64,000 bases of DNA. It comes from Pseudomonadota bacterium (lineage in GTDB: Bacteria > Pseudomonadota > Gammaproteobacteria > Burkholderiales > Burkholderiaceae_C). Made by a program: the position numbers and the translations under genes. Where the stretch lies: assembly GCA_021846965.1 (NCBI GenBank), contig JAJZWA010000012.1:1-64000 (forward strand). Direction: 5' to 3'. Of the stretch, positions 8,617 to 16,859 are shown in pieces. Position 1 is the first letter of the stretch, and every line of letters starts with the position of its first letter. The notes below the pieces were generated by a model. It did not search any database. It was not told where the DNA came from and worked only from the letters and a program-made list of their open reading frames with translations.

Positions 8617-11600
8617 GCTTGCTCCTCCGCAGCCGCCTCGGCGGCCTGTCGTGCGATGCCGGGCACGCCGAAGCGCGCGAACAGCAACGGCAGCAGCACC
8701 AGGGTCAGCACGGTGGAACTGAACAGCCCGCCGACCACCACCACCGCCAGGGGCTTCTGGATCTCCGAGCCCGGGCCGCTGGCCGACAGCAGCGGGATCA
8801 GGCCCAGCGCGGTGATGCTGGCGGTCATCATGACCGGGCGCAGCCGGCGCATCGAACCCTCGCGCACCGCCTGTGCCAGCGGCAGCCCGCGCTGCAGCAG
8901 TTCGTTGAAATGGCTGACCAGCACGACGCCGTTGAGCACGGCGATTCCCAGCAGCGCGATGAATCCCACGGAGGCCGGCACGGACATGTATTCCCCGCTG
9001 ATCCACAGCGCCAGCACGCCGCCGACCAGCGCGAAGGGAATGTTGGCGAACACCAGCACCGACTGGCGCAGAGAGCCGAAGGTGGTCATGAGCAGCACGA
9101 AGATCAGGCCCAGGGCCAGCGGCACCACCAGGCCCAGGCGGGCGGCGGCGCGCTGCTGGTTCTCGAACTGCCCGCCCCACTGGAGGCGAACCCCCTCCGG
9201 CAGCTTGACCTGGGCGGCGACCGCGCGCCGGGCCTCGTCGACGAAGCCCACCAGGTCGCGACCGCCCACGTTGGCCTGGACGGTGGCGAAGCGGCTCCCG
9301 TCCTCGTGGGTCACCAGCACCGGCCCCAGGGTGGGGCGCAGGCGGGCCAGGTAGGACAGGGGCCAGCTGCGGCCGTCGGGGCCGGTGATGCGCAAATCGG
9401 CGAAGCTCTGGGGCTGATCGCGCAGTTCCTGGCCGCCGCGCAGCAGCAGCGGGGTACGACGGACTCCTTCGAGCACGACGCCCAGCTGCTGGCCCTCGAC
9501 CAGGGCGCGCAGGTCGCTCTGCAGGGTCTGCACGTCGAATCCGGCGCGTCCCGCGGCCAGGCGGTCGACGTCGACGGTCAGGTACTGGACGCCCTCGGTG
9601 CGCGCGGCCAGCACGTCCTGCGCGCCGGGCAGGCTGCGCAGCACCTGGGCCACCTGCTGGGCCAGGCTGCCCAGCTGCTCCAGATCCGGCCCGAAGATCT
9701 TCACCACCAGGTCGCCGCGCGAGCCGGTGAGCATTTCCGACACGCGCATCTCGATGGGCTGGGTGAAGGTGTAGTCCACGCCGGGGAAGCTCTGCATCAC
9801 CTTGCGGATGGCCTCGATCACCTGGGCCTTGTCGCCGCGCCATTCGGAGGCCGGCTTGAGCACCAGGAAGGTATCGGTTTCGTTCAGACCCATCGGGTCC
9901 AGTCCCAGGTCGTCCGAGCCGCTGCGGGCGATGATGGCGCGGATTTCCGGCACCTGCTGCAAGAGAGCGCGCTGCACCCGCAGGTCCAGCGCGGCGGTGG
10001 CGCCCAGGCCCACCGAGGGGAGTTTCTGCAACTGCAGGATGATGTCCCCTTCGTCCAGCGTGGGCATGAAGGTCTTGCCCACGCGGGTGTACGCGAAGCC
10101 TGCGGCGACCAGCGATACCAGCGCCAGCACCACCACCGTGCGCGCATGCGCGAAACTCCAGTCCAGCACGCGGGCGTAGGCGGCCGACAGCTTGCGCACC
10201 AGCCAGGGATCGGCATGGCCCACGTTGCGCAGCAGCATCGAGGCCAGCACCGGCACCGTGGTCAGGGCGATGAGCAGCGAGGCCGCCAGCGCGAACACGA
10301 TGGTCAGCGCCACCGGGCGGAACAACTTGCCCTCCAGGCCCTGCAGGGACAGCAGGGGCAGGAACACGATGCCGATGATGGCCACCCCCGACAGCACCGG
10401 GCCGGCGACTTCCGAGACGGCGCGCAGCACCCGCGCCAGGCGGTCGCTGGTGGCCGCGCCGGCGTCGCCAGACGCGGCCCGGCTGGGGTCATGGCTCATG
10501 TGGCTGACCAGGTTCTCCACCACCACCACCGCGGCATCGACCAGCATGCCCAGCGCGATGGCCAGGCCGCCCAGGCTCATCAGGTTGGCCGACAGCCCGG
10601 CCCAGCGCATGAGCACGAAGGTCGCCAGCGCCGACAGCGGCAGGGTCAGCGCCACCACCAGGGCGGCGCGCCAGTTGCCCAGGAAGGCCAGCAGCATGAC
10701 CACGACCAGCACCACGGCCTCCGCCAGGGCGCGCATCACCGTGCCCACCGCGCGCCCGACCAGCTGGCTGCGGTCGTAGAACACGCGCAGCTTCATGCCC
10801 TGGGGCAGCCGCGGCTCGACCTCGGCCAGGCGCGCGCGTACCCCCTCGATCACCTTGGAGGCATTGGCGCCGCGCAAGGCCAGCACGATGCCCTCCACCG
10901 CCTCGCCCTTGCCATCCTCGGTGACGATGCCGTAGCGCGTGCTGCTGGCCATGCGCACTTCGGCCACGTCGCCCACGCGCACCACGCTGCCGCCCTGGGA
11001 GGCGATCACCGTGTCACGAATGTCGGAGGCGTCGCGAAAGGCTCCCTGCACGCGCACGATGCGGGTTTCCTCGCCTTCGTCCAGGCGGCCGGCGCCGTCG
11101 TTGCTGTTGTTGCTCATGAGCGCGGAGCGCAGGGCTTCCAGACCGATCCCGGCTGCTGCCATGCGCGCCGGGTCGGGCACGACCTCGAACACGCGCTGGT
11201 CGCCGCCGAGCATGTTCACGTCGGCCACCCCGGGAACGGTGCGCAGGGCCGGGCGCACCAGCCATTGCAGGGCGCTGCGCTTTTGCGCCAGGCTGGCCGG
11301 GCCTTCCACGGTGAACATGAACACGTCCGACAGGGGCGTGGTGATCGGCGCCAGGCCGCCCTGCACCGAAGGCGGCAGGTCGGCACGCACGTTGGACAGG
11401 GCCTCGGCCACCTGCTGGCGCGCCCAGTACACGTCGGTGCCCTCCTCGAAATCCACGGTGACGTCGGCGATGCCGTACTTCGAGATGGAGCGCACGATGC
11501 GCTTGCGCGCGATGCCCAGCACTTCCTGCTCGATGGGCAGCACGACCCGGGTCTCCACTTCCTCCGGGGTCATGCCGGGGGCCTTCATGATCACCTTGAC

Positions 11601-11741
11601 CTGGGGCGAGGAGACGTCGGGGAAGGCATCCACGGGCAGCGCCCGCCAGGCGAACACGCCGGCGGCCGCCAGCGCCAGCGTCGCTCCCAGCGTGACCAGG
11701 CGCTGACGCAGCGCCGCATGGGTGAGGGCGTGCAGGATCAT
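8613..11741 (-). CDS. Heavy-metal RND efflux pump (CzcA/CusA family)
   Basis: A 1042-residue inner-membrane RND permease with the duplicated layout: TM1, a large periplasmic loop, TM2-6, then the repeat. It contains the TM4 segment GMLVDAAVVVVENLVSH, with the Asp and Glu typical of heavy-metal pumps but without the extra DFG aspartate of divalent-specific CzcA. That makes it more similar to CusA/SilA-type proton relays. It would export metal ions from the periplasm and cytoplasm using proton-motive force. It overlaps both partners by four bases. The exact metal is not determinable here, and no metal-responsive regulator lies beside the operon. Confidence 0.93.
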   Translation of the reverse strand: MILHALTHAALRQRLVTLGATLALAAAGVFAWRALPVDAFPDVSSPQVKVIMKAPGMTPEEVETRVVLPIEQEVLGIARKRIVRSISKYGIADVTVDFEEGTDVYWARQQVAEALSNVRADLPPSVQGGLAPITTPLSDVFMFTVEGPASLAQKRSALQWLVRPALRTVPGVADVNMLGGDQRVFEVVPDPARMAAAGIGLEALRSALMSNNSNDGAGRLDEGEETRIVRVQGAFRDASDIRDTVIASQGGSVVRVGDVAEVRMASSTRYGIVTEDGKGEAVEGIVLALRGANASKVIEGVRARLAEVEPRLPQGMKLRVFYDRSQLVGRAVGTVMRALAEAVVLVVVMLLAFLGNWRAALVVALTLPLSALATFVLMRWAGLSANLMSLGGLAIALGMLVDAAVVVVENLVSHMSHDPSRAASGDAGAATSDRLARVLRAVSEVAGPVLSGVAIIGIVFLPLLSLQGLEGKLFRPVALTIVFALAASLLIALTTVPVLASMLLRNVGHADPWLVRKLSAAYARVLDWSFAHARTVVVLALVSLVAAGFAYTRVGKTFMPTLDEGDIILQLQKLPSVGLGATAALDLRVQRALLQQVPEIRAIIARSGSDDLGLDPMGLNETDTFLVLKPASEWRGDKAQVIEAIRKVMQSFPGVDYTFTQPIEMRVSEMLTGSRGDLVVKIFGPDLEQLGSLAQQVAQVLRSLPGAQDVLAARTEGVQYLTVDVDRLAAGRAGFDVQTLQSDLRALVEGQQLGVVLEGVRRTPLLLRGGQELRDQPQSFADLRITGPDGRSWPLSYLARLRPTLGPVLVTHEDGSRFATVQANVGGRDLVGFVDEARRAVAAQVKLPEGVRLQWGGQFENQQRAAARLGLVVPLALGLIFVLLMTTFGSLRQSVLVFANIPFALVGGVLALWISGEYMSVPASVGFIALLGIAVLNGVVLVSHFNELLQRGLPLAQAVREGSMRRLRPVMMTASITALGLIPLLSASGPGSEIQKPLAVVVVGGLFSSTVLTLVLLPLLFARFGVPGIARQAAEAAAEEQA

Positions 11742-12865
11742 GGCTTGGCGCCCGCGCCGGCCTTGAGGGCCACCACGCCGCTGATGACGACCTGCTGGCC
11801 GGCTCGCAGCGGGCCGTCGACGATCACCGCATCCGGCAGGCGCGCGACCACGCGCACCGGCACGACCCGAAAGCCCTGGGGCTGTTCGATCAGCATCGAA
11901 TCGCGCTCGGCCACGCGGGTCAGCGCCGAGGGCGGGACCGAGAACATGCCGGCGCGCGCGGGCAGTTGCACCCGCGCCTGCACCAGGGCTCCGGCGTGCA
12001 GTCCGGCGGGCTCGCTCAGGCGCGCGCGCAGCACCACATGCTGCCCAGGCGTCAAGGCGGGAGTCAGCGCCAGCAGCGCGCCGCGTGCCGAGCTGCCCGC
12101 GACGTGCACTTCGGCGCCGGCGCGCAGTGCGGCGGCCTGTTCGGCCGTGGCGTCGATCTCCAGGGCCAGCGCGTTCGCGGCGATCAGGTGGAACAGGGGC
12201 GCGCCGCCCTCCACACGCTGCCCGGGCAGGGCCTGGGTCTGGGCCACCACGCCGTCGATCGGGGCCAGCAGGCGTACCCGGCCGTCCAGGCCGCTGCCCG
12301 CGCCGCGCAGGCGCAGCGCCAGGCGGCGCTCGCGCAGCAGGGAGGCGGCCTGGCTTTCGCGCGCGGCCGCGGCCTGCGCACGCGACGCGGGAATGATGCC
12401 CTCGGCCAGCAGCGCGGCGTCGCGCCGGTGCTGTTCGCGGGCGAGGTCGAACTGGATGCGCGCATCGTCCGCGTCGCGCTGCAGTTGCGCCACCTCGGTG
12501 CTTTGCATCTCGCCCAGCAGCTGACCACGACGCACGGCGTCACCGGAGGCCGCATCCACGCGTGTGAGCACCCCTGGAGCCGGCGCCGCGACCACGGCCT
12601 GGGCCTGCGCCGGCACCACCACGCGCGCGGGCAGGCTGAGCGCCGCCGACGCAGCCGGGCGGAGCTCGGCCACGCGCACCCCGAGGGCGGTGCGCTGGGC
12701 GGCGTCGATGGCGATGAAACTGGCATCCTGCGCCGGCCCCGCCGTCCAGGCCGGCAGCCAGGCAAGCGCCAGCAGCAGCCCCAGGGCCAGGCGTGCCCGC
12801 GCGGCAGGGCGCAGGCGGGGGCTGCGCCCACGGGGTGGGCGGGGGGAGGGGCTTCGGCGATCCAT
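11738..12865 (-). CDS. RND periplasmic adaptor (membrane-fusion protein)
   Basis: A 375-residue HlyD/CzcB-family adaptor. After an arginine-rich N-terminus comes a hydrophobic signal or anchor (ALGLLLALAWLPAWTAG), then a lipoyl/barrel-sandwich half-motif (APGVLTRVDAASGDAVRRGQ), an alpha-hairpin region and the second half-motif (APIDGVVAQTQALPGQRVEGG). I chose the ATG at 12865. A longer reading extends upstream through an 8-bp tandem repeat to ATG codons at 12940 and 12916, and would add a repetitive MHACTHAR leader. The stop overlaps the pump start by four bases. It is the first gene of the efflux operon. Confidence 0.85.
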   Translation of the reverse strand: MDRRSPSPRPPRGRSPRLRPAARARLALGLLLALAWLPAWTAGPAQDASFIAIDAAQRTALGVRVAELRPAASAALSLPARVVVPAQAQAVVAAPAPGVLTRVDAASGDAVRRGQLLGEMQSTEVAQLQRDADDARIQFDLAREQHRRDAALLAEGIIPASRAQAAAARESQAASLLRERRLALRLRGAGSGLDGRVRLLAPIDGVVAQTQALPGQRVEGGAPLFHLIAANALALEIDATAEQAAALRAGAEVHVAGSSARGALLALTPALTPGQHVVLRARLSEPAGLHAGALVQARVQLPARAGMFSVPPSALTRVAERDSMLIEQPQGFRVVPVRVVARLPDAVIVDGPLRAGQQVVISGVVALKAGAGAKP

Positions 12866-12891
12866 GGCGTTCTCCGGTCGGCCGCGGCGCC

Positions 12892-12947
12892 TGCGTGCAT
12901 GCGTGCATGCGTGCATGCGTGCATGCGTGCAGGCGTGCATGCATGCA
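12892..12947. repeat. 8-bp tandem repeat upstream of metal efflux operon
   Basis: Five perfect copies of TGCGTGCA (12892-12931) are followed by a degenerate copy GGCGTGCA and two TGCA units. The unit is close to alternating purine-pyrimidine and partly self-complementary. It lies 26 bp upstream of the adaptor start. Eight is not a multiple of three, so copy-number change would shift any reading frame that begins within it and would alter promoter spacing in any case. Confidence 0.9.
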
Positions 12948-13130
12948 GGCGGCGGCCGCTGCCTGTGCGGGGTTGTTATACGGGGAAATACTAATCAAGG
13001 ATACAAACGGAAACATTGCAGCGCATCAAGCTTGCAGTCCGGCCGCGAACCGGCGAAGCCCGCGCTTCCCGAGCGTTAGGATGCGAGCTACGGGTGCGCC
13101 GGCGGCGCCCCGATCGATGGAGACAGCAGC

Positions 13131-14309
13131 ATGCAGGCCACCCAACCCGCGCAGGACTATGCCTTCCAGACCGTGCGCCACGTCGAAGCGGGCATCGGAG
13201 CCAGCGCCCGACTGGGCGAACTGGCGGCGCGCTACGCTCCCGAGGCCCGCTCGGCCCTGCTGGTCACCGACGCCGGGGTGCGCAAGGCCGGCCTGTACGA
13301 GCCCGCGCTGCGTGCGCTGCGCGAGGGCGGCCTGCAGGTGCAGGTGTTCGACGGCGTGCAGGCGGATCCGCCCGACCACGTGGCCCTGTTCGCCTGCACC
13401 CAGGCGCGGGAGGTGGGCGCGGGCCTGGTGATCGGTTTCGGCGGCGGCAGCAGCATGGACGTGGCCAAGATCGTCGCCTGCCTGGCCCACCCCGGCAATC
13501 GCCTGGAGCTGCCTCAGCTGTACGGGGTGGAGAGCGTGCGCGCCAGGCGCCTGCCCCTGCTGCAGGTGCCCACCACCGCGGGCACCGGCTCCGAGGTCAC
13601 GCGGGTGGCCATCGTCACCACCGGGGCCACGACCAAATCGGGTATCGTCAACGCCACCCTGCTGGCCGATGCCGTGCTGCTCGACCCGGCCCTGACCCGC
13701 GGGCTGCCGCCGGCGGTGACCGCGGCCACCGGCGTCGATGCCATGGTGCACGCCATCGAGGCCTACACCAGCGCGCGGCGCAAGAACCCGATGTCCGACA
13801 TGCTGGCGCGCGAGGCCCTGCGCCTGCTGGGGGGCAGCCTGCTGCGCGCGGTCGAGCAGGGCGAGGACCTGCGGGCCCGGGAGGACATGCTGCGCGGCGC
13901 CATGCTGGCCGGCATGGCCTTCGACAACGCCCCGGTGGCGGCGGTGCACGCGCTGGCCTATCCGCTGGGCGGCATCCACCACCTGCCGCATGGGCTGAGC
14001 AATGCGCTGGTGCTGCCGCACGTGCTGCGCTTCAACGAGCCGGCGGCCGCGGAGCTCTACGCGGAGCTGGCCGCGGTGATGTTGCCGCAAGCCGCGCCCG
14101 GTGCCGCCGGGGCGCGCCAGATGATCGAGCACATGGCCGGCCTGTGCGCGCGCAGTGGCCTGCCCACGCGCCTGCGCGACTGCGGGGTCGAGGCCGCCGA
14201 CCTGGCGCTGCTGGCCCGCGAGGCCATGGGGCAGCAGCGCCTGCTGCAGAACAACCCGCGCCCTCTCGAGGAGGCGGACGCGCTGGCGATCTACGAGGCC
14301 GCTTTCTGA
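13131..14309 (+). CDS. Iron-containing alcohol dehydrogenase
   Basis: A 392-residue group III (Fe-ADH) dehydrogenase. The NAD-binding GGGSSMDVAK motif is near residue 105, and the metal-binding region includes the paired histidines in AAVHALAYPLGGIHHLPHG. Lengths and motif spacing are standard. It reduces aldehydes or oxidises alcohols with NAD(P). The ribosome-binding site GGAGA is at 13119-13123. It is followed after 11 bp by a thioesterase, suggesting a small operon for an acyl or aldehyde intermediate. Substrate unknown. Confidence 0.9.
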   Translation: MQATQPAQDYAFQTVRHVEAGIGASARLGELAARYAPEARSALLVTDAGVRKAGLYEPALRALREGGLQVQVFDGVQADPPDHVALFACTQAREVGAGLVIGFGGGSSMDVAKIVACLAHPGNRLELPQLYGVESVRARRLPLLQVPTTAGTGSEVTRVAIVTTGATTKSGIVNATLLADAVLLDPALTRGLPPAVTAATGVDAMVHAIEAYTSARRKNPMSDMLAREALRLLGGSLLRAVEQGEDLRAREDMLRGAMLAGMAFDNAPVAAVHALAYPLGGIHHLPHGLSNALVLPHVLRFNEPAAAELYAELAAVMLPQAAPGAAGARQMIEHMAGLCARSGLPTRLRDCGVEAADLALLAREAMGQQRLLQNNPRPLEEADALAIYEAAF

Positions 14310-14320
14310 TCCGCGCCGCG

Positions 14321-14767
14321 ATGCCCGCCCCGCAGCAGCCGGTTCCCGAATTCCCCCATCGCGCGCGCCTGAGCACGCGCTGGGGCGACAACGACGTCTA
14401 CGGCCACGTCAACAACGCGGTGTACTACCAGTACTTCGACAGCGTGATCAACGCCTACCTGATCGAGCGCGGCGGCCTGGACATCCACGCCGGCGACACC
14501 GTGGGCTTCATCGTGCGCTCCGAATGCGACTACCTCGCGCCGGTGGCCTACCCCGGGGATCTGGAGGTCGGCCTGGCGGTGGAGCGCCTGGGCAACTCCT
14601 CGGTCACCTACCGCCTGGGCCTGTTCGACCCCCGCTCGACCCAGCCCCTGCAGCCCTGCGCGCTGGCGCGCATGGTGCACGTGTTCGTGCGCCGCGCCGA
14701 TTCGCGCCCGGTGCCGCTGCCGGCGCCTCTGCGCGAGGCCCTGCAGCGCCTGCTCGTCGCTGCCTGA
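14321..14767 (+). CDS. Hotdog-fold acyl-CoA thioesterase
   Basis: A 148-residue protein of the 4-hydroxybenzoyl-CoA thioesterase / YbgC-like hotdog family. The signature RWGDNDVYGHVNNAVYYQYF near residues 21-40 contains the catalytic Asp region and the HVNN motif. It hydrolyses acyl-CoA thioesters in the cytoplasm. It follows the iron alcohol dehydrogenase by 11 bp on the same strand, so the two are likely cotranscribed. The preferred acyl group cannot be inferred; aromatic acyl-CoA is possible given the nearby catabolic genes. Confidence 0.88.
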   Translation: MPAPQQPVPEFPHRARLSTRWGDNDVYGHVNNAVYYQYFDSVINAYLIERGGLDIHAGDTVGFIVRSECDYLAPVAYPGDLEVGLAVERLGNSSVTYRLGLFDPRSTQPLQPCALARMVHVFVRRADSRPVPLPAPLREALQRLLVAA

Positions 14768-14815
14768 AGCCTTCCGGCGGGCGGCGCGCCGGCCCGGGCT
14801 CCGGCGCGAGGCCCT

Positions 14816-14998
14816 GTGAATGCCCCTGCAAGCGCTCATCACGGTTGCTTGTGTGGTTTCTCTTGCGGCGTCGTTGACGGCGAGGCACGGCTGACTGATA
14901 CTGATTTGCCCTACAGCGGATCGCCGTCTATCAGGCGATCGCCAGAGTTCGCCCTGTCGCCACGCCGCTCCGCTGCCAATTCTTCCTCAGGGCACTGA
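14816..14998 (+). CDS. Possible small ORF (60 aa, GTG start) before ABC exporter
   Basis: A 60-codon frame from GTG at 14816 ends 15 bp before the ABC exporter start. Its N-terminal part is Cys/Gly rich (HHGCLCGFSCGVVDGE) and the rest is Ser/Pro/Arg rich. In another frame an ATG at 14820 reads MPLQALITVACVVSLAASLT and stops after 24 codons, resembling a bare signal peptide. Neither has a convincing ribosome-binding site. They are listed because a peptide substrate gene is often found directly before an orphan exporter; either may be chance. Confidence 0.2.
   Translation: MNAPASAHHGCLCGFSCGVVDGEARLTDTDLPYSGSPSIRRSPEFALSPRRSAANSSSGH
14919..14940. promoter_or_regulatory. Inverted repeat in ABC exporter leader
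   Basis: GATCGCC-gtctatca-GGCGATC, 7-bp perfect arms with an 8-base loop, lies 74 bp before the exporter start in an AT-richer leader. It could be an operator or an RNA hairpin. Confidence 0.35.
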
Positions 14999-15013
14999 GC
15001 GACGGGCACGGCC

Positions 15014-16843
15014 ATGAGAACCCATGCGCGGCATCGCATGCTCGGGTTCCTGCAGCAGGTATGGCGGCGCACCGACAAGCGGTGGTTGTTGGGTGGCGTC
15101 CTTGGCACCATCAGCGGCCAGGCGCTGGTGGTCGCCCAGCCCGTGGCTCTCGGCAAGATGATTTCGCTGTTTGCCAGTTCGCTGAAGGGGCACTCTGCCT
15201 CGGTGAGCCCCGCGGCGGCGCTCGGCGCCTTTGTTCTGTTGTGGCTTGGAGCATCAGCGCTACAGGCGCTCTCCGGGCTCTGCAATGCCGTCGTGATGCA
15301 GGAACTGAGGGTCGTCGGCAAGCGTGTCGCCTTTTCCCTGCTCGTGCGCAAGGAAGATCGATCGTTCTTTGCGGCGAGGCCCGCGGGTAGTCTCGAGTCC
15401 CTGGTATCTACCGCCTCGATGTGTTGTCGAGGGATTTATCAGGATCTGGCAACGTCCCTGATCAGGCTTTTCGCGCTGACAGCCTTTGCCTCCATCGCGC
15501 TCGGCTTCTACGACTTGCGATTGAGTGCCGTATTCGCAGCGTGGCTGGTGTGTTTCATCGTGCTTTGCGCAAGTTCTCGATTCAACCGGGCACCAGCCTT
15601 GGCTGGAGCCGCCGTTGCTGCTACTTCCAAGGTGGGCGGCTTCATTCTGGACGTCTTGAGGAACATCGATCTGGTTCAGGCCTCTGGAGAGCAGGCGAAT
15701 GAGTGCCGTACATTGGATGCGCTGCTAAGCGCCGAGCGCAGACTCTACCTCAAGGGGCAACTTGAGGTGGAGCGCGCCATGGTGGTGAAGCGAAGCTTTC
15801 TTTTTCTGCTTATCGCGGCTATTGCCTCGGTCGTGGCCTGGGATGCTCATTCCGGGCGGATCCCCTTGACGGGGGTGCCCGTGGTCATGGTGATCGCCTG
15901 GATGCTTGCCTACCAGTTTGACGCGTTGGGGCAGAGCGCCATTTCCCTTCAAGAATATCTGTCCAGACTGGAGCAGTCGCTGTCTGGCCTGGCAATGGAG
16001 CCTGATGACTCAGGGCAGGAGCGCGATCGCGGACTCGTGGCCGAGCAGCCATCGAAGGGAGTATTTCCGATCGAGTGCGTAGACGTGGCATTTGCCTACC
16101 CTGGTCAGGCGCCCCTGTATACGGGGTTGAACCTCCGGATCGATTCGGGAGATCGGATTGGCATCATCGGGCCGTCGGGCTCCGGCAAGTCCACGCTGCT
16201 CCATTTGCTTCGGGGCGAATGGGCTCCGAATAGTGGCACTGTGCGTAGCGCGGGGGTGGATCTGGCGCATTTGCCTGCCGGGCACTTACGCAGCAGCGTG
16301 GCCTACGTGTCGCAGGAGACGGCGATCCTCCATCGATCGCTGCGTGAGAACCTGCTCTACGGAGTCCATCGCCGCGTCGATGATGAAAATTTGATTGGCC
16401 TGCTCCATAGCCTCGGTCTCGGTCGGCTGCAGGGAGCTGCTGGCGTCGATCTGGGGCTTTGCCTCGGAGAGCATGGGGCACGCATTTCCGGTGGCGAGCG
16501 CCAACGCATCGGACTCATCCGCGCGCTTCTGCGTGATGTGCGTCTGATTCTTCTGGATGAACCAACATCCGCCCTGGATCCGACCAACGAGCAGTTGGTG
16601 GCGCGCTTTATCGAGCGGCTGCCCCCCGATCGAGCTGTGGTCGTGGTTTCCCATCAGAGGGGTCTGCTTGGATCGCTGGACCGCGTTTACCTGGTGGAGC
16701 ATGGATCCATGCACAGGGTGGCAGGGGCTGGGCGTCCCCCGATCTCGACGACCTCCCCGCGCCTGGAACTCGGCATTCCAGGGATCGACTCTCCAACGCC
16801 TGCGCGGAGCGATGGAGGTGGCAAGTCAAGGAGTTTGGCTTGA
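15014..16843 (+). CDS. ABC exporter, fused membrane and ATPase domains, foreign composition
   Basis: A 609-residue half-transporter. Residues 1-310 form a type I exporter membrane domain with about six helices (for example GGVLGTISGQALVVAQPVAL, AAALGAFVLLWLGASAL, FLFLLIAAIASVVAW). Residues 345-580 form the ATPase: Walker A GPSGSGKS (about 386-393), signature ISGGERQR (about 491-498), Walker B LILLDEP, and an H-loop in VVVSHQRG. No N-terminal C39 peptidase is present. Codon usage is markedly less GC-biased than all neighbours, with many A/T third positions, indicating recent transfer. It is convergent with prpD. The substrate is unknown; peptide, lipid or drug are all possible. Confidence 0.9.
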   Translation: MRTHARHRMLGFLQQVWRRTDKRWLLGGVLGTISGQALVVAQPVALGKMISLFASSLKGHSASVSPAAALGAFVLLWLGASALQALSGLCNAVVMQELRVVGKRVAFSLLVRKEDRSFFAARPAGSLESLVSTASMCCRGIYQDLATSLIRLFALTAFASIALGFYDLRLSAVFAAWLVCFIVLCASSRFNRAPALAGAAVAATSKVGGFILDVLRNIDLVQASGEQANECRTLDALLSAERRLYLKGQLEVERAMVVKRSFLFLLIAAIASVVAWDAHSGRIPLTGVPVVMVIAWMLAYQFDALGQSAISLQEYLSRLEQSLSGLAMEPDDSGQERDRGLVAEQPSKGVFPIECVDVAFAYPGQAPLYTGLNLRIDSGDRIGIIGPSGSGKSTLLHLLRGEWAPNSGTVRSAGVDLAHLPAGHLRSSVAYVSQETAILHRSLRENLLYGVHRRVDDENLIGLLHSLGLGRLQGAAGVDLGLCLGEHGARISGGERQRIGLIRALLRDVRLILLDEPTSALDPTNEQLVARFIERLPPDRAVVVVSHQRGLLGSLDRVYLVEHGSMHRVAGAGRPPISTTSPRLELGIPGIDSPTPARSDGGGKSRSLA

Positions 16844-16859
16844 ACGCCGCTGCACCCGC

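Noticed and set aside
8619-12524. A 1301-codon open frame on the plus strand opposite the RND pump genes
   Set aside because: It is antisense to a complete, motif-rich pump operon; its translation is His/Gln/Gly rich and lacks domains, as expected from reading GC-rich codons backwards.
12866-12940. Adaptor protein start inside the 8-bp repeat (MHACTHAR leader)
   Set aside because: The downstream ATG at 12865 gives a normal adaptor N-terminus; the longer form is kept only as a possibility in the repeat finding.
15014-16843. ABC exporter considered as a bacteriocin transporter with peptidase
   Set aside because: The N-terminus lacks a C39 peptidase domain and no biosynthetic or immunity gene is nearby; only the small uncertain frame remains.
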